NCBI GenBank assembly: GCA_002420185.1
Contig: DIHO01000017.1
Span: forward strand, 1-64,000
Direction: 5' to 3'
Length of the DNA stretch: 64,000 bases
Origin: Opitutales bacterium UBA5694
Lineage (GTDB): Bacteria; Verrucomicrobiota; Verrucomicrobiia; Opitutales; Opitutaceae
Shown: positions 1 through 8,971 of the stretch, in pieces
How positions within the stretch are numbered: position 1 is the stretch's first letter
Layout: every line of letters begins with the position of its first letter
Program-made: the position numbers and the translations under genes
Notes under the pieces: model-generated
What the model saw: only the letters and a program-made list of their open reading frames with translations
Databases searched by the model: none
Told to the model about the DNA's origin: nothing

Positions 1-47
1 CCTCCTGCGTGACAGGCAGGCGCTCTAACCAACTGAGCTACTACCCC
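1..47 (-). tRNA. tRNA-Asp (GTC), 3' part cut off by window edge
   Basis: Read on the minus strand from base 47, the sequence gives a 7-nt acceptor strand (GGGGTAG), TA, a D arm closed by GCTC/GAGC around AGTTGGTTA, and an anticodon arm CCTGC-CTGTCAC-GCAGG. The central loop triplet is GTC, which decodes Asp codons. The variable loop, T arm and 3' acceptor lie beyond the left edge. The D-arm consensus is intact and nothing suggests a pseudo-tRNA. Confidence 0.93.
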
Positions 48-323
48 GTGATGATAAGAGATCGGTGAAATTAGGTTTCAGGTTACCCAAGTCAAGTGCT
101 GTTTTGGCATTTTCCCTCAAAATAACTAAAGCAACCAACATCGATTTAGACAGGGGATTCGATTAAGCCCTATTGAACAGACTCATTTCTCCGTACTAGT
201 TACCTGGTTGAACAGCAAGGGCATATGGCACAGCTTTAGCTTTGGAATGATACCAGAAAGACCGAATGAATTCATCGCAAAGGCGAAGTCCCCAAATGCG
301 AACAAAGTACCAAAGGGATCGAG

Positions 324-818
324 ATGAGCATGAACGAGAACCAGGAAGACCTATTCGCATCCGATCCTTCAATTCCGCTTCCCCATACCACTGCAAGTTT
401 CACGAAAAAGCGGCCATTGCGGATCCTTGTAGCGGACGACAATGCCATTAATAGAAACGTCGTACAAACCATCCTAGACCGGCTCGGTTACCAACCGATC
501 GAAGAATCCGGAAGGGAAAAGGCTATGGGCCTCTTGAAAAAGGAACCGTTCGATATCTTATTTACCGACATTGACATGCCTGAAATGGATGGGGTCGAAC
601 TCGCTCAAGCGTTGAGGGAACACGTAAAATCCAGCACCATGGGATCAAACAAGACCGAAATTATTGCGATCACAGCCAACGTCAGCCCTGAGACCAAATT
701 GAGATGCAAACTTGCCGGAATGGACGGTTTCTTGGAAAAACCCATTGATCAGGACAGAATCAAAAACCAGCTCCTAAAGAGCTGGAGACGCATTAAAACC
801 CGACGCTCTCGATCTTGA
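324..818 (+). CDS. Single-domain response regulator (CheY-like receiver)
   Basis: A 164-residue protein with a polar N-terminal extension of about 30 residues followed by one receiver domain. The acidic pair sits in RILVADDNAINRNVV, the phospho-acceptor Asp in the strand reading LFTDIDMPEMDG, the switch Thr in AIIAITAN-like context, and the invariant Lys in LEKPI. There is no output domain, so it probably acts through protein contacts or as a phosphorelay intermediate; the receiver resembles those at the end of hybrid kinases. No kinase gene is adjacent (the one at about 10 kb is separate). It converges on tpiA with only 8 bases between stop codons. The start was chosen because the alternative upstream frame has no receiver sequence; a second ATG lies two codons in. 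Confidence 0.88.
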   Translation: MSMNENQEDLFASDPSIPLPHTTASFTKKRPLRILVADDNAINRNVVQTILDRLGYQPIEESGREKAMGLLKKEPFDILFTDIDMPEMDGVELAQALREHVKSSTMGSNKTEIIAITANVSPETKLRCKLAGMDGFLEKPIDQDRIKNQLLKSWRRIKTRRSRS

Positions 819-826
819 TCGTCCCG

Positions 827-1594
827 CTACGAGGCAGTCCGAGCCGCATCGATCAGCTCACAAAACGACTTGGAATCAAGCGAAGCTCCGCCAATCAGCC
901 CTCCGTCGATATCCGTCTGAGCCAAAAGCTCGGCGGCATTCGATGGCTTCATTGAGCCTCCGTAGAGGATTCGAACCTTTTCCGCGGCCGCCTCACCGTA
1001 CTTCTCAGTCAAAAGAGATCGGATCGAGCCGTGAACTTCTTGGGCCATCTCAGGTGTCGCTGTCTTGCCTGTGCCGATGGCCCAAACGGGTTCGTAGGCA
1101 ACAACCACATTACTCAGGCCGTCTGTATCCACGCCTTCAAGTCCTCCTAGTAGCTGCCTTTTGACGACTTCGAGAGTCTCGTTGGCTTCGCGTTCTTCCA
1201 AGGTTTCACCGATACAGAGAATCGGGTTGAGCAGGTTCTCCAAAGAGAATCTTACCTTTTCGTTCACAAAGGAATCCGCCTCACCAAAATACTCCCTCCG
1301 CTCACTATGCCCAAGAATCACATACTTAGCAAATACTTCTCTCAGCATTTCTGGGGAGGATTCACCCGTGTAGGCTCCATTCGTTTTCGGATAGAAATTC
1401 TGGGCCCCCAACTTGACCGCTGAACCTTCAATCGCTTGGGACACGCGATCCAAAGCAATAAACGACGGGCAAACAACCACGTCGACAGCTGCATCTTTCG
1501 AAACGACCGAAGCGATTTCCGAAGCGAGCTTCTTGCCCTCTTCCGGTGTTTTGTTCATTTTCCAGTTTCCTGCGATAAAATATTTCCGGCTCAT
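827..1594 (-). CDS. tpiA: Triosephosphate isomerase
   Basis: Interconverts dihydroxyacetone phosphate and glyceraldehyde 3-phosphate in the cytoplasm (glycolysis/gluconeogenesis). The 255-residue length is normal. Visible signatures: GNWKMNKT near the N-terminus with the substrate Lys, LGHSERRE with the catalytic His near residue 96, AYEPVWAIGTG with the catalytic Glu near residue 168, and the phosphate-binding YGGSMKPSNA. It follows pgk by 39 bases on the same strand and is the last gene of the gap-pgk-tpiA block. No anomalies seen. Confidence 0.97.
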   Translation of the reverse strand: MSRKYFIAGNWKMNKTPEEGKKLASEIASVVSKDAAVDVVVCPSFIALDRVSQAIEGSAVKLGAQNFYPKTNGAYTGESSPEMLREVFAKYVILGHSERREYFGEADSFVNEKVRFSLENLLNPILCIGETLEEREANETLEVVKRQLLGGLEGVDTDGLSNVVVAYEPVWAIGTGKTATPEMAQEVHGSIRSLLTEKYGEAAAEKVRILYGGSMKPSNAAELLAQTDIDGGLIGGASLDSKSFCELIDAARTAS

Positions 1595-1633
1595 TTGTTA
1601 TGATTAGTCTAAATTTCTAGTTGGGTACAAAGT

Positions 1634-2836
1634 CTATTTTTCATCGAGGGCCTCAACTCCCGGGAGCGCCCTGCCTTCGAGGAATTCGAGACTGGCTCCA
1701 CCACCTGTGCTGATGAAGGATACATCTCCTCCAAAACCTGCCTGATTTACCGCTTTCACGGAATCGCCACCGCCAATAATTGAGATAGCCTCCTTATTCT
1801 CGGCTACTGCTTCCGCGATCGCAAAGGACCCTTTGCTGCAGGCCTCTATCTCGAAAATACCCATGGGGCCGTTCATCAGTATCGTTTTCGCATTGGCTAA
1901 TTCCCTAGCGTATAGTGCAACCGTTTGGGGACCGATATCAACACCTTCCCAGCCATCGGGTATATTTCCGTCCACGTCTGATAGGCCGATATCGCCCACA
2001 CTCATATTGTCGAAGTCGATCGAATCAACCGTAACGTTGTCCACCGGAAGCAGGAACTTGACTCCTTTTTCTTTGGCTTTCTTCAAAGCCGCTTTTGCCG
2101 TTTCAATAAATGCCGGTTCGGACAAACTATCGCCCACCGTCTTTCCTAAAGCGAGTGCGAAAGTATAGGCCATCGCTCCACCGATCAAAATAGTGTCCGC
2201 CTTGTCCAGCAATCGATCAATGACGGTTATTTTATCACTGACTTTCGCCCCTCCAAGAATCACTACAAATGGGCTTTCCGCGTTCTCGGTTTTGTCTCCG
2301 AGATACTCGAGCTCCCTCTGTATCAGCAAACCGGCAACTGCAGGTTTCAAGAACTGAGCTATACCCGCCGTTGAAGCATGGGCTCGGTGCGCTGTACCGA
2401 AAGCGTCATTAATAAAAACATCCCCAAGTTTAGCAAAATCTTGGGCCAGATCTGAGTCGTTATTTTCCTCGCCCACATGAAAACGGACGTTTTCCATCAG
2501 AGCTACTGAACCGGGAGAGAGTTCTGAAACTGATTTTTCGGCTGCCGGTCCACGCGATTCTGGCACAAAGACAACGGGCTGACCGAGTTCGTCAGCGAGC
2601 GCCTTGGCAACAGGGGCCAATGAGTATTTGGCATTCACCTCACCCTTGGGACGTCCCAAGTGGCTCAGCAATATTGCGGTGCCTCCCCGCTCGACAACGT
2701 ATCTGATCGTGGGAAGTACTCCCAGAATACGCGTTTTGTCAGTGATTTCGTCTCCTCTCAAAGGAACATTGAAGTCAACGCGGATCACCGCTCGTTTGCC
2801 CTCGAGCTCTAAATCTTGAATCGTCTTTTTCGCCAT
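1634..2836 (-). CDS. pgk: Phosphoglycerate kinase
   Basis: Transfers phosphate between 1,3-bisphosphoglycerate and ADP. The 400 residues match the usual bacterial length. The N-terminal RVDFNVP motif, SHLGRPKG, the hinge region GGAKVSDKI, NGPMGIFE and the nucleotide-loop GGGDSVKA are all present in order. The stop lies 39 bases before tpiA, so the two are probably co-transcribed. A terminator-like hairpin separates pgk from gap upstream, so pgk-tpiA may depend on read-through or on a promoter in the 180-base gap. Confidence 0.97.
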   Translation of the reverse strand: MAKKTIQDLELEGKRAVIRVDFNVPLRGDEITDKTRILGVLPTIRYVVERGGTAILLSHLGRPKGEVNAKYSLAPVAKALADELGQPVVFVPESRGPAAEKSVSELSPGSVALMENVRFHVGEENNDSDLAQDFAKLGDVFINDAFGTAHRAHASTAGIAQFLKPAVAGLLIQRELEYLGDKTENAESPFVVILGGAKVSDKITVIDRLLDKADTILIGGAMAYTFALALGKTVGDSLSEPAFIETAKAALKKAKEKGVKFLLPVDNVTVDSIDFDNMSVGDIGLSDVDGNIPDGWEGVDIGPQTVALYARELANAKTILMNGPMGIFEIEACSKGSFAIAEAVAENKEAISIIGGGDSVKAVNQAGFGGDVSFISTGGGASLEFLEGRALPGVEALDEK

Positions 2837-2960
2837 GGCTAGATGGTTTGGCGTCCACCAAAAATCTGAAGTGTTAAAATTGGAGTTGTAGGTTTGAAAG
2901 CCTGTGTCGAATCAGAATTTTGAGCGACTAGCAATTGAACCGCGTGCTTGAAAGGCACTA

Positions 2961-3000
2961 CAAAAAAAGAAAGCCCTTTGCCTGGCATTCCAGACAAAGG
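2961..3000 (-). terminator. Intrinsic terminator after gap
   Basis: On the minus strand an 11-bp stem (CCTTTGTCTGG / CCAGGCAAAGG, one G-T wobble) with an AATG loop is followed by GCTTTCTTTTTTT. It starts 18 bases after the gap stop and ends about 125 bases before the pgk start. The shape is a textbook Rho-independent terminator. Inference: it makes gap mRNA more abundant than pgk-tpiA mRNA. Confidence 0.85.
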
Positions 3001-3017
3001 ACCGAAATTAAACGCAA

Positions 3018-4040
3018 CTATTGAGCCGAAATCTTCTTGAGAAGATCGACCACGCGATTGCTGTAGCCCCACTCATTGTCGTACCAGCTAACCAACTTAA
3101 AGAAGGTATCGCTCAGCGCGATGCCAGATCCTGCGTCAAAAATGGAAGATGCGGGGCAGTGGATAAAGTCGGAAGAAGCGACCTCGTCTTCCGTATACTC
3201 CAAGATGCCCTTGAGGGAACCTTCTGAAGCTTCCTTCATCTTCTGGCAGATCTCTTCGTAAGAAGTCGATTTCGTCGTCTTCACCGTCAAATCGACCACC
3301 GATACGGTAGGTGTTGGAACGCGAAAGGCCATACCAGTGAGTTTTCCTTGAACCTCTGGTATCACCAATCCTACCGCTTTGGCAGCACCCGTTGACGAGG
3401 GAATGATGTTCATAGCTGCAGCACGGCCACCTTTCATATCTTTGGGCGATGGACCGTCTACCGTCTTCTGGGTAGCAGTGTAGCTGTGTACCGTGGTCAT
3501 CAGACCCTCTTCGATGCCGAAGTTGTCGAGGATGACTTTGGTGATGGGAGCCAAACAATTGGTGGTGCAAGATGCGTTGGAAATGAGCGTATCTTCAGCG
3601 GTCAAGGTATCATCGTTGACGCCTAGAACAACGGTCTTTACTCCGTCGCCCTTACCAGGAGCGGAAATGATCACTTTCTTGGCACCTGCGTCGACGTGAC
3701 CCTGGGCCTTCTCATCCTGAACCCACAGGCCAGTGGACTCGATCACAATATCGATTCCTAGTTCCGCCCAAGGTAGGTTTGCAGGTATCTCGCGGAGGGC
3801 GAGACACTTAATCTTCTGGCCATTGACCACAAGAGCATCGTCGCCTTCCGCCTCTACGGTGCCGTTGAAACGACCTTGAGTCGTGTCGTACTTAAGCAGG
3901 TAAGCGAGGTTGCCTGCAGGAACGAGATCGTTCACGGCAACTACTTCTACCTGGTCGCCCAAGAGACCCTGGTCGACAATTGCGCGGAAGACTAGACGGC
4001 CGATGCGGCCAAATCCGTTAATAGCTACTTTTACAGCCAT
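3018..4040 (-). CDS. gap: Glyceraldehyde-3-phosphate dehydrogenase
   Basis: NAD-dependent oxidative phosphorylation of glyceraldehyde 3-phosphate. The 340-residue protein has the Rossmann start INGFGRIGR, an Asp at residue 38 (VNDLV) of the kind that favours NAD over NADP, and the catalytic Cys158 in SNASCTTNCLAP. The C-terminal half has the SWYDNEWGYSNRVVDLL signature. It heads the gap-pgk-tpiA block and is followed directly by an intrinsic terminator. The GH13 gene ends 138 bases upstream on the same strand. Confidence 0.97.
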   Translation of the reverse strand: MAVKVAINGFGRIGRLVFRAIVDQGLLGDQVEVVAVNDLVPAGNLAYLLKYDTTQGRFNGTVEAEGDDALVVNGQKIKCLALREIPANLPWAELGIDIVIESTGLWVQDEKAQGHVDAGAKKVIISAPGKGDGVKTVVLGVNDDTLTAEDTLISNASCTTNCLAPITKVILDNFGIEEGLMTTVHSYTATQKTVDGPSPKDMKGGRAAAMNIIPSSTGAAKAVGLVIPEVQGKLTGMAFRVPTPTVSVVDLTVKTTKSTSYEEICQKMKEASEGSLKGILEYTEDEVASSDFIHCPASSIFDAGSGIALSDTFFKLVSWYDNEWGYSNRVVDLLKKISAQ

Positions 4041-4178
4041 TGTTCTCTAATTTTTACTGGTTGACGTCTTAGTTCAAGAGATTCCTTCACTCTGGAATAC
4101 CCCCAAAGATTTGGCAAACCGGGAGTAGATGGTACCCTCGAGAGAAAATCAAGGGTTTAAAACGTCACAATTTGAACG

Positions 4179-6614
4179 TCAGCTGTGCGAAACCCACAAA
4201 CCCGTCCCTAGAGGAGGAAGTGTCAACTCCAACCTTAGATTATTGTTCAGGGATTTCTCCTCAAAGCCCCAAAATCGATCGTGATCCGCAAGTTGAATCC
4301 AATCTGCCTCCCAATTCCCAAGTGGTACACGGAGAGTCTCCCGCTCGGGATTCACCGCAAAAAGCAGCCGGGCGTTCCCCTTGCTTCGGTCTGCGTTGAG
4401 CACAGCAACCAAAGCATTCCCCCCTTCGGTCTTTATAAATTGAAAAAAACCTTCACTCGCTCTCGAGTAGTGGCGAACCAATTCGCCCAGCTCCGACTTC
4501 CTGAAACTAATCCAATCTTTGAAATAGTCGCTGGTCAGGGCATACTCGATCCGTCTTTCGTAGTCCAAAGCGTTCAAGTCGCCCCTCCGGTAGGTGTTGT
4601 TTACCCCTTTCTTGGAGAAAAGAAAATCCTGGCCCGCATGAATCATGGGGATCCCAATCGACATCATCATGATAGCTCCCATCATGCGTGTCCGCCTCTG
4701 ATCGCTTACCGACGGATGGGATCCATTGTTGTCCGGGTACTCCGTAATGGCATCGATCCACGTCCGATCATCATGCGATTCCGTGTAGTTCACCGTCTGC
4801 GCGGGCCAACTAGCATAGTCGCCAGGAGATCCCATTAGAAAATAGCTAAGCACTTCAGAGCTCAAACCGCCCTTGATATATGACTTAACGCTTTCCCTGT
4901 AACCATCGTTCCATGACGCGTAGCCCGTATTTCTCAAGTCGCGGCCGATGTGGCCGCGAAAGCTCCACGGTTCTGCTATCAGAATGACATCCGGCTTGAT
5001 CAATTTTAGCTCTCGCTCAACCTCCTGCAGCACCGCTATTCCCACCAAGTCCGCCAAATCAAAACGAAAACCATCGACCCCATAAAAAGCAACTAAGTGC
5101 TTGAGGCTCTCAATAATTAGGCGTCGGCTCATTGGGGCATCACATCTCATGTCGTTTCCACAACCACTCCAATTCGTCAATACACCATCGCACTCCAGAT
5201 GAAAGTAGTACAGCTTGTCGATGTACATTAAGTGGGCTGGTTCCCCTACATGATTGTAAACGACATCGAGGATAACTGCCATTCCTCGACCGTGGATACT
5301 GGATACAAGATCGCGAAATTCCTCGATCTGGGACGCTCTTTCCGGATCACTGGCATACGAGGAGGCAGGAGAAAAGAAATTCGCCGTCATGTAACCCCAA
5401 TGGTATTCTGAATGAGACTGGCTATCGTTCTCCTGGACTGGCTGAAGCTCCAATGCGTTTATGCCCAGGGTAGCCGGATAGAACTTCTCTTCTTGAACAA
5501 AACGGCTGAGGTCGGGAAATCCCAAAGCAACCCCATTTCTCCCACTCTCGGAAATTCCCGCCACCAAGTCACGGGTATGAGCTTCCATCACAACCAAGTC
5601 TTGCCACGCCATTGGCTGGAAATTCCGGACAGGAGGATAAATTTTCTCATCCACTACGATGCCAGGCCCATCGCAGCTCACAGTTGCTTTCGCATAGGGA
5701 TCAAGGATTTTGAAATTTGGATCGAAATTCCCGGTGGAACCGCTCGGACCATCAAGTCGATACCAGTAGCGAGCTCCCGCAAGATTTTGGGGGAACACCG
5801 CCTCCCAAACGTAGTCATCCGACCGCTCCATTAGAGACCAATCCAATTCATCCTTCGACTCACCCTTTTGAAAAACGCCAACTTTTACCCATTTCGCTCG
5901 AGGTGCAAAAAGTCGAAACGTTGTGCACTCCTTTTCCACAATCGCACCGAGAGGCTTATCCGATTTGAGACCGAAAAAGAATGGGCCGGGGTCTAGATTC
6001 GCTTCGTGCGAGTGCAACCTTCCGTGATAGACAAGCGAGTGGTTTTCTGAAAGATCGAGAGGTCGGGATAGCCCAAAGCGAAAGCGATGCCTCCCGCTTC
6101 GCTTCAAGTTAAAGCGGTAATTACCATTTCCTTCATCGTCGCTAACGAAATTCGGAGCTTCTGGATTAGCGGGGATCCAGTAATTCTGATCAGTCACAAA
6201 TTTGAAAAGGATGGCTTCCTCGATAGTCAACAACTCCAGTGGAAGTTTCAGAGTGTAGACCTCCCGACCTTCCAACTGGGTACGCGACATCCGCCACTTT
6301 GCCTTTCCAATTGCATCCTGCCACCCATTAAAAGAACTGGCTAGATAAATCGAAATCTCTTTGTAATCTAAACTTGGATACTCGTTCGGGTCGAAAACAA
6401 ACACTCCAAAGCTATTTTCATCGACGTAGTATCGACTCCCAAAAGCGAAATCGCATGCGGGAATGGGTTCGAACTTTGATAGCCTGTCCGGTTCGCCAAC
6501 TAAGCTAATAAGAGGAGGTCGTTGGGATTTCCAATCATGCGACAGCTCCACTACACCTTCATTGGGAGACGTCAGAAAGGCTTTTGCGATGCGATGTGAT
6601 TCGTGTGACGACAT
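4179..6614 (-). CDS. GH13 alpha-glucan debranching-type enzyme (isoamylase/pullulanase-like)
   Basis: An 811-residue alpha-amylase superfamily protein. The GH13 conserved regions are visible: DVVYNHVGE near residue 448, GFRFDLAD with the nucleophile Asp near 519, LIAEPWS with the acid/base Glu near 548, and TESHDDRTW with the transition-state Asp near 614. Two beta-sandwich modules precede the barrel: one near residues 60-180 (SSFNGWQDAIGK, CBM48/E-set-like) and one near 220-310 (FRLFAPRAKWVKVGVF, typical of debranching enzymes). No convincing signal peptide is seen, so it is probably cytoplasmic and acts on glycogen or maltodextrin. Family IV regions usually read HDN; here it is HDD. It lies immediately upstream of gap, which fits storage-glucan use. 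A GlgX versus pullulanase assignment is not possible by eye. Confidence 0.85.
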   Translation of the reverse strand: MSSHESHRIAKAFLTSPNEGVVELSHDWKSQRPPLISLVGEPDRLSKFEPIPACDFAFGSRYYVDENSFGVFVFDPNEYPSLDYKEISIYLASSFNGWQDAIGKAKWRMSRTQLEGREVYTLKLPLELLTIEEAILFKFVTDQNYWIPANPEAPNFVSDDEGNGNYRFNLKRSGRHRFRFGLSRPLDLSENHSLVYHGRLHSHEANLDPGPFFFGLKSDKPLGAIVEKECTTFRLFAPRAKWVKVGVFQKGESKDELDWSLMERSDDYVWEAVFPQNLAGARYWYRLDGPSGSTGNFDPNFKILDPYAKATVSCDGPGIVVDEKIYPPVRNFQPMAWQDLVVMEAHTRDLVAGISESGRNGVALGFPDLSRFVQEEKFYPATLGINALELQPVQENDSQSHSEYHWGYMTANFFSPASSYASDPERASQIEEFRDLVSSIHGRGMAVILDVVYNHVGEPAHLMYIDKLYYFHLECDGVLTNWSGCGNDMRCDAPMSRRLIIESLKHLVAFYGVDGFRFDLADLVGIAVLQEVERELKLIKPDVILIAEPWSFRGHIGRDLRNTGYASWNDGYRESVKSYIKGGLSSEVLSYFLMGSPGDYASWPAQTVNYTESHDDRTWIDAITEYPDNNGSHPSVSDQRRTRMMGAIMMMSIGIPMIHAGQDFLFSKKGVNNTYRRGDLNALDYERRIEYALTSDYFKDWISFRKSELGELVRHYSRASEGFFQFIKTEGGNALVAVLNADRSKGNARLLFAVNPERETLRVPLGNWEADWIQLADHDRFWGFEEKSLNNNLRLELTLPPLGTGLWVSHS

Positions 6615-6689
6615 AATTGCCTCGTTGAGTGATGATCCAAAAGCTCAACTTTAAATTCGATTGATTGACAAGCTAGGAAGCAAGAAGAT

Positions 6690-7235
6690 CTCAACTACCC
6701 TCTGCGATGCCCAATCTGATGATTCAAATCGACAGCGTTCTCCCCTGTTTGAAGGAACCGTTGGAAAAGATTACGAACATCAACCATTTATGGCTCAATA
6801 TTCCCATTCTTCGTCTCCAAGATTTAATCAAATACTGCTAGCTCAAACGGCTCATGCATCGCAAACTGGCAAACTGCTTCATACTTTCGAAAAGGATCCG
6901 TCACTTCGAAAAGCCGAAATTCTCCTCTTAGTTGTAATTGAAACGTGGAAAGGGTCGCAATGAAAAGACTCGCAAACTTCTCCTTCGATCCGTCAGTGAG
7001 CAAGTAGCGTTCCCAGAGCTGGATGAGCTTTCCTCTTAGCTCATGCTTGAGCTGGAAACGCATATTGGCATGACCGATGAACAACCGTTTTAGCCGGTCC
7101 TGGCCATGCAAAATTACGTAATGCTCCTTCATATCGAGAAGCTCGATCAGGAATACCTCCGAGGAATTCTTCAAAATCTTCCAAGCGGAGAGTGAAGGCA
7201 AAGTATTCCCGAATTCTGCTCATTGGGCATTCACA
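6690..7235 (-). pseudogene. Remnant of a nucleotidyltransferase-like hypothetical protein
   Basis: On the minus strand an open frame (7201 down to 6824) encodes VFLIELLDMKEHYVILHG, then RFQLKHELRGKLIQLWERYLL. This layout resembles the C-terminal helical half of a widespread predicted nucleotidyltransferase family (F-ELLDM--H-VLHG, then an L---L--ELRGKL-QLR-RYL helix). The homologous tail continues in another frame after the stop as NLFQRFLQTGENAVDLNHQ (about 6770-6715), and an in-frame TGA sits just before 7201 with no ATG start. I infer a gene broken at both ends. The family assignment is from memory of the pattern only. Confidence 0.45.
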
Positions 7236-7570
7236 GGCCTTACAACATCAAGCTTCTCCAGCCCCCGCCTCGAGCAGACGACCATCAGATTTTGATCAGA
7301 ATATTTTTCAGATCGCTCGCCCGTTTTCGCCGAACCATACCAGACCACTTACATTAACTAATCGCCTTGCAAATCTCGCAAATGCTCATTAGGTTTTTAG
7401 AGTTCTAAAGAAGATGTAGCCAGGCCGTTGATTGGACACGTGCCGTTCCGTATTCACCAAACGCAAATTTATCCCTTCCATCACGTTTGCTACCCAGACC
7501 CTATCTACTCGACAGTTTCCCTTTGATACGAATTCTTGCGATAGCCGATCCGCTGCATCGCGTCTTTTGA
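7236..7570. other. Intergenic stretch, no gene recognised
   Basis: About 335 bases between the nucleotidyltransferase-like remnant and the GT2 gene. Short frames on both strands are broken. The missing N-terminal half of the remnant could once have been here, but I cannot align any frame to a GSxxxG...DxD nucleotidyltransferase motif. Confidence 0.5.
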
Positions 7571-8872
7571 ATGAATGAGTTGCCTAAAATCTCCATCGTC
7601 ACTCCCTCTTTTAATCAGGGAGCTTTTCTGGCGGAAACACTTCAAAGCCTCGTCGATCAGAACTACCCCCATCTTGAAGTGATTATACAAGATGGGAAAT
7701 CGACGGACGATTCGGTGAGAATTGCAGAGACCTTCGTCCAGCAGCACCCGGAACTTTTCAAACTCTACGTAGAATCCGATCAGGGGCAGGCTGACGCCCT
7801 CTATCGCGGGTTTGAAAAGGCAACTGGTGGAATCCTCGGCTTTCTCAATGCCGATGATGTCCTCCTTGGTGGATGTCTTCAACGCGTCGCCCAAGAAATC
7901 GATCCTAAACGCGGTCGGTACATCGTATCTGGGCGAAGCCTGTTTTTCGGAAATGATCCCGCCAAAGAAGGGAGAGACCATCCTTTCAGGTACACCTCAC
8001 ACTTCGATCAGCTCGCGATCTGGAAACGTCGGTACAACCAGATCCCTCAACCCTCCACATTCTGGCACCGAACCGTTTGGGACACTTGTGGTGGTATTGA
8101 CTCTAAAATCTCCCATGCGATCGACTACGATCTCTTCTGTCGTTTCAGCCAAACATTCCGCTTCCATACCTTAGCGGAAGTCTGGAGCCGATATCGCCTC
8201 CACGATTCATCCAAAACGGTAAACAAGACTCGAGACCGTCTCATCGAAGAATGCATCGAGATTAGTAGACGTTATTGGGGAACCTGGTTAAAGCCACTGC
8301 GTTGGCGCTGCGAGATTTCGCACGGACTCTACCAAAGGAGCCGAAGACCCAAAGCGATTCAAGCAGTTCGAAAGGCGGAGGCTGCAATCTTAGATAAAAC
8401 ACCCCTAAAAGCCTTTTTCCTATCTCTCGCTGCGTTCTGGAACACGCCACTTGAGCTAGCCCCTCGCATTCTCTACCCGATCGCCGCCACACGAGGTTGG
8501 ACCCAATTGGCGAGGCTATTTCAGCCCGAAACTTCCGATGAACTTTGTCCCAATTTTTGGATCGGCCCATTTTTCGAAACAAGATTGATTCTGGCCTCAC
8601 CGAACAAAGTGATTCGCATCCAAGTCGAAATTCCCGAACAGCTCTCAAATAATACTATATCTTTAAAACTTTCGATTGATGGTATCGCCCACGGAGACTG
8701 GAAATCTAGTTCCGAGCACTTCAGGGAGCTAGAGGTCCCAATCCCGTCGAACAGATCTGGCTCAGCACACGTCGTACTCCACTGCAATCGATACTTCGTG
8801 CCGGCTCTTACAGGAGAAAACGAGGACGCTCGGCTGCTATCACTACGTTTAATAAAAATTGAAGCCGAATAA
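7571..8872 (+). CDS. Family 2 glycosyltransferase
   Basis: A 433-residue protein with a GT-A domain at the N-terminus: ISIVTPSFNQGAFLAETL opens the nucleotide-binding fold, IIQDGKSTDDSV carries the first acidic motif, and GFLNADDVLL is the metal-binding DxD-like motif near residue 95. The acceptor region has AIDYDLFCRF (ED-motif equivalent). Residues about 300-433 form an extra C-terminal module with predicted beta strands and no obvious membrane segments, so the enzyme is probably cytosolic or peripheral. The likely role is sugar transfer in cell-surface polysaccharide or glycoprotein synthesis. It is isolated from other surface-polysaccharide genes. Start ATG at 7571. Confidence 0.87.
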   Translation: MNELPKISIVTPSFNQGAFLAETLQSLVDQNYPHLEVIIQDGKSTDDSVRIAETFVQQHPELFKLYVESDQGQADALYRGFEKATGGILGFLNADDVLLGGCLQRVAQEIDPKRGRYIVSGRSLFFGNDPAKEGRDHPFRYTSHFDQLAIWKRRYNQIPQPSTFWHRTVWDTCGGIDSKISHAIDYDLFCRFSQTFRFHTLAEVWSRYRLHDSSKTVNKTRDRLIEECIEISRRYWGTWLKPLRWRCEISHGLYQRSRRPKAIQAVRKAEAAILDKTPLKAFFLSLAAFWNTPLELAPRILYPIAATRGWTQLARLFQPETSDELCPNFWIGPFFETRLILASPNKVIRIQVEIPEQLSNNTISLKLSIDGIAHGDWKSSSEHFRELEVPIPSNRSGSAHVVLHCNRYFVPALTGENEDARLLSLRLIKIEAE

Positions 8873-8971
8873 TTAAGCCCTAACCGAGAGCGAAATACCA
8901 CGGCAACCCGCCTACGACTTTTCTCAATCTACAGGCTTGCGAGACGTGATTGTAATTGCCTGAGTAGGCTT

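Noticed and set aside
2839..3072. Minus-strand frame in the gap-pgk spacer
   Set aside because: It overlaps the gap 3' end and the terminator, has no RBS or family resemblance and is explained by the adjacent gene.
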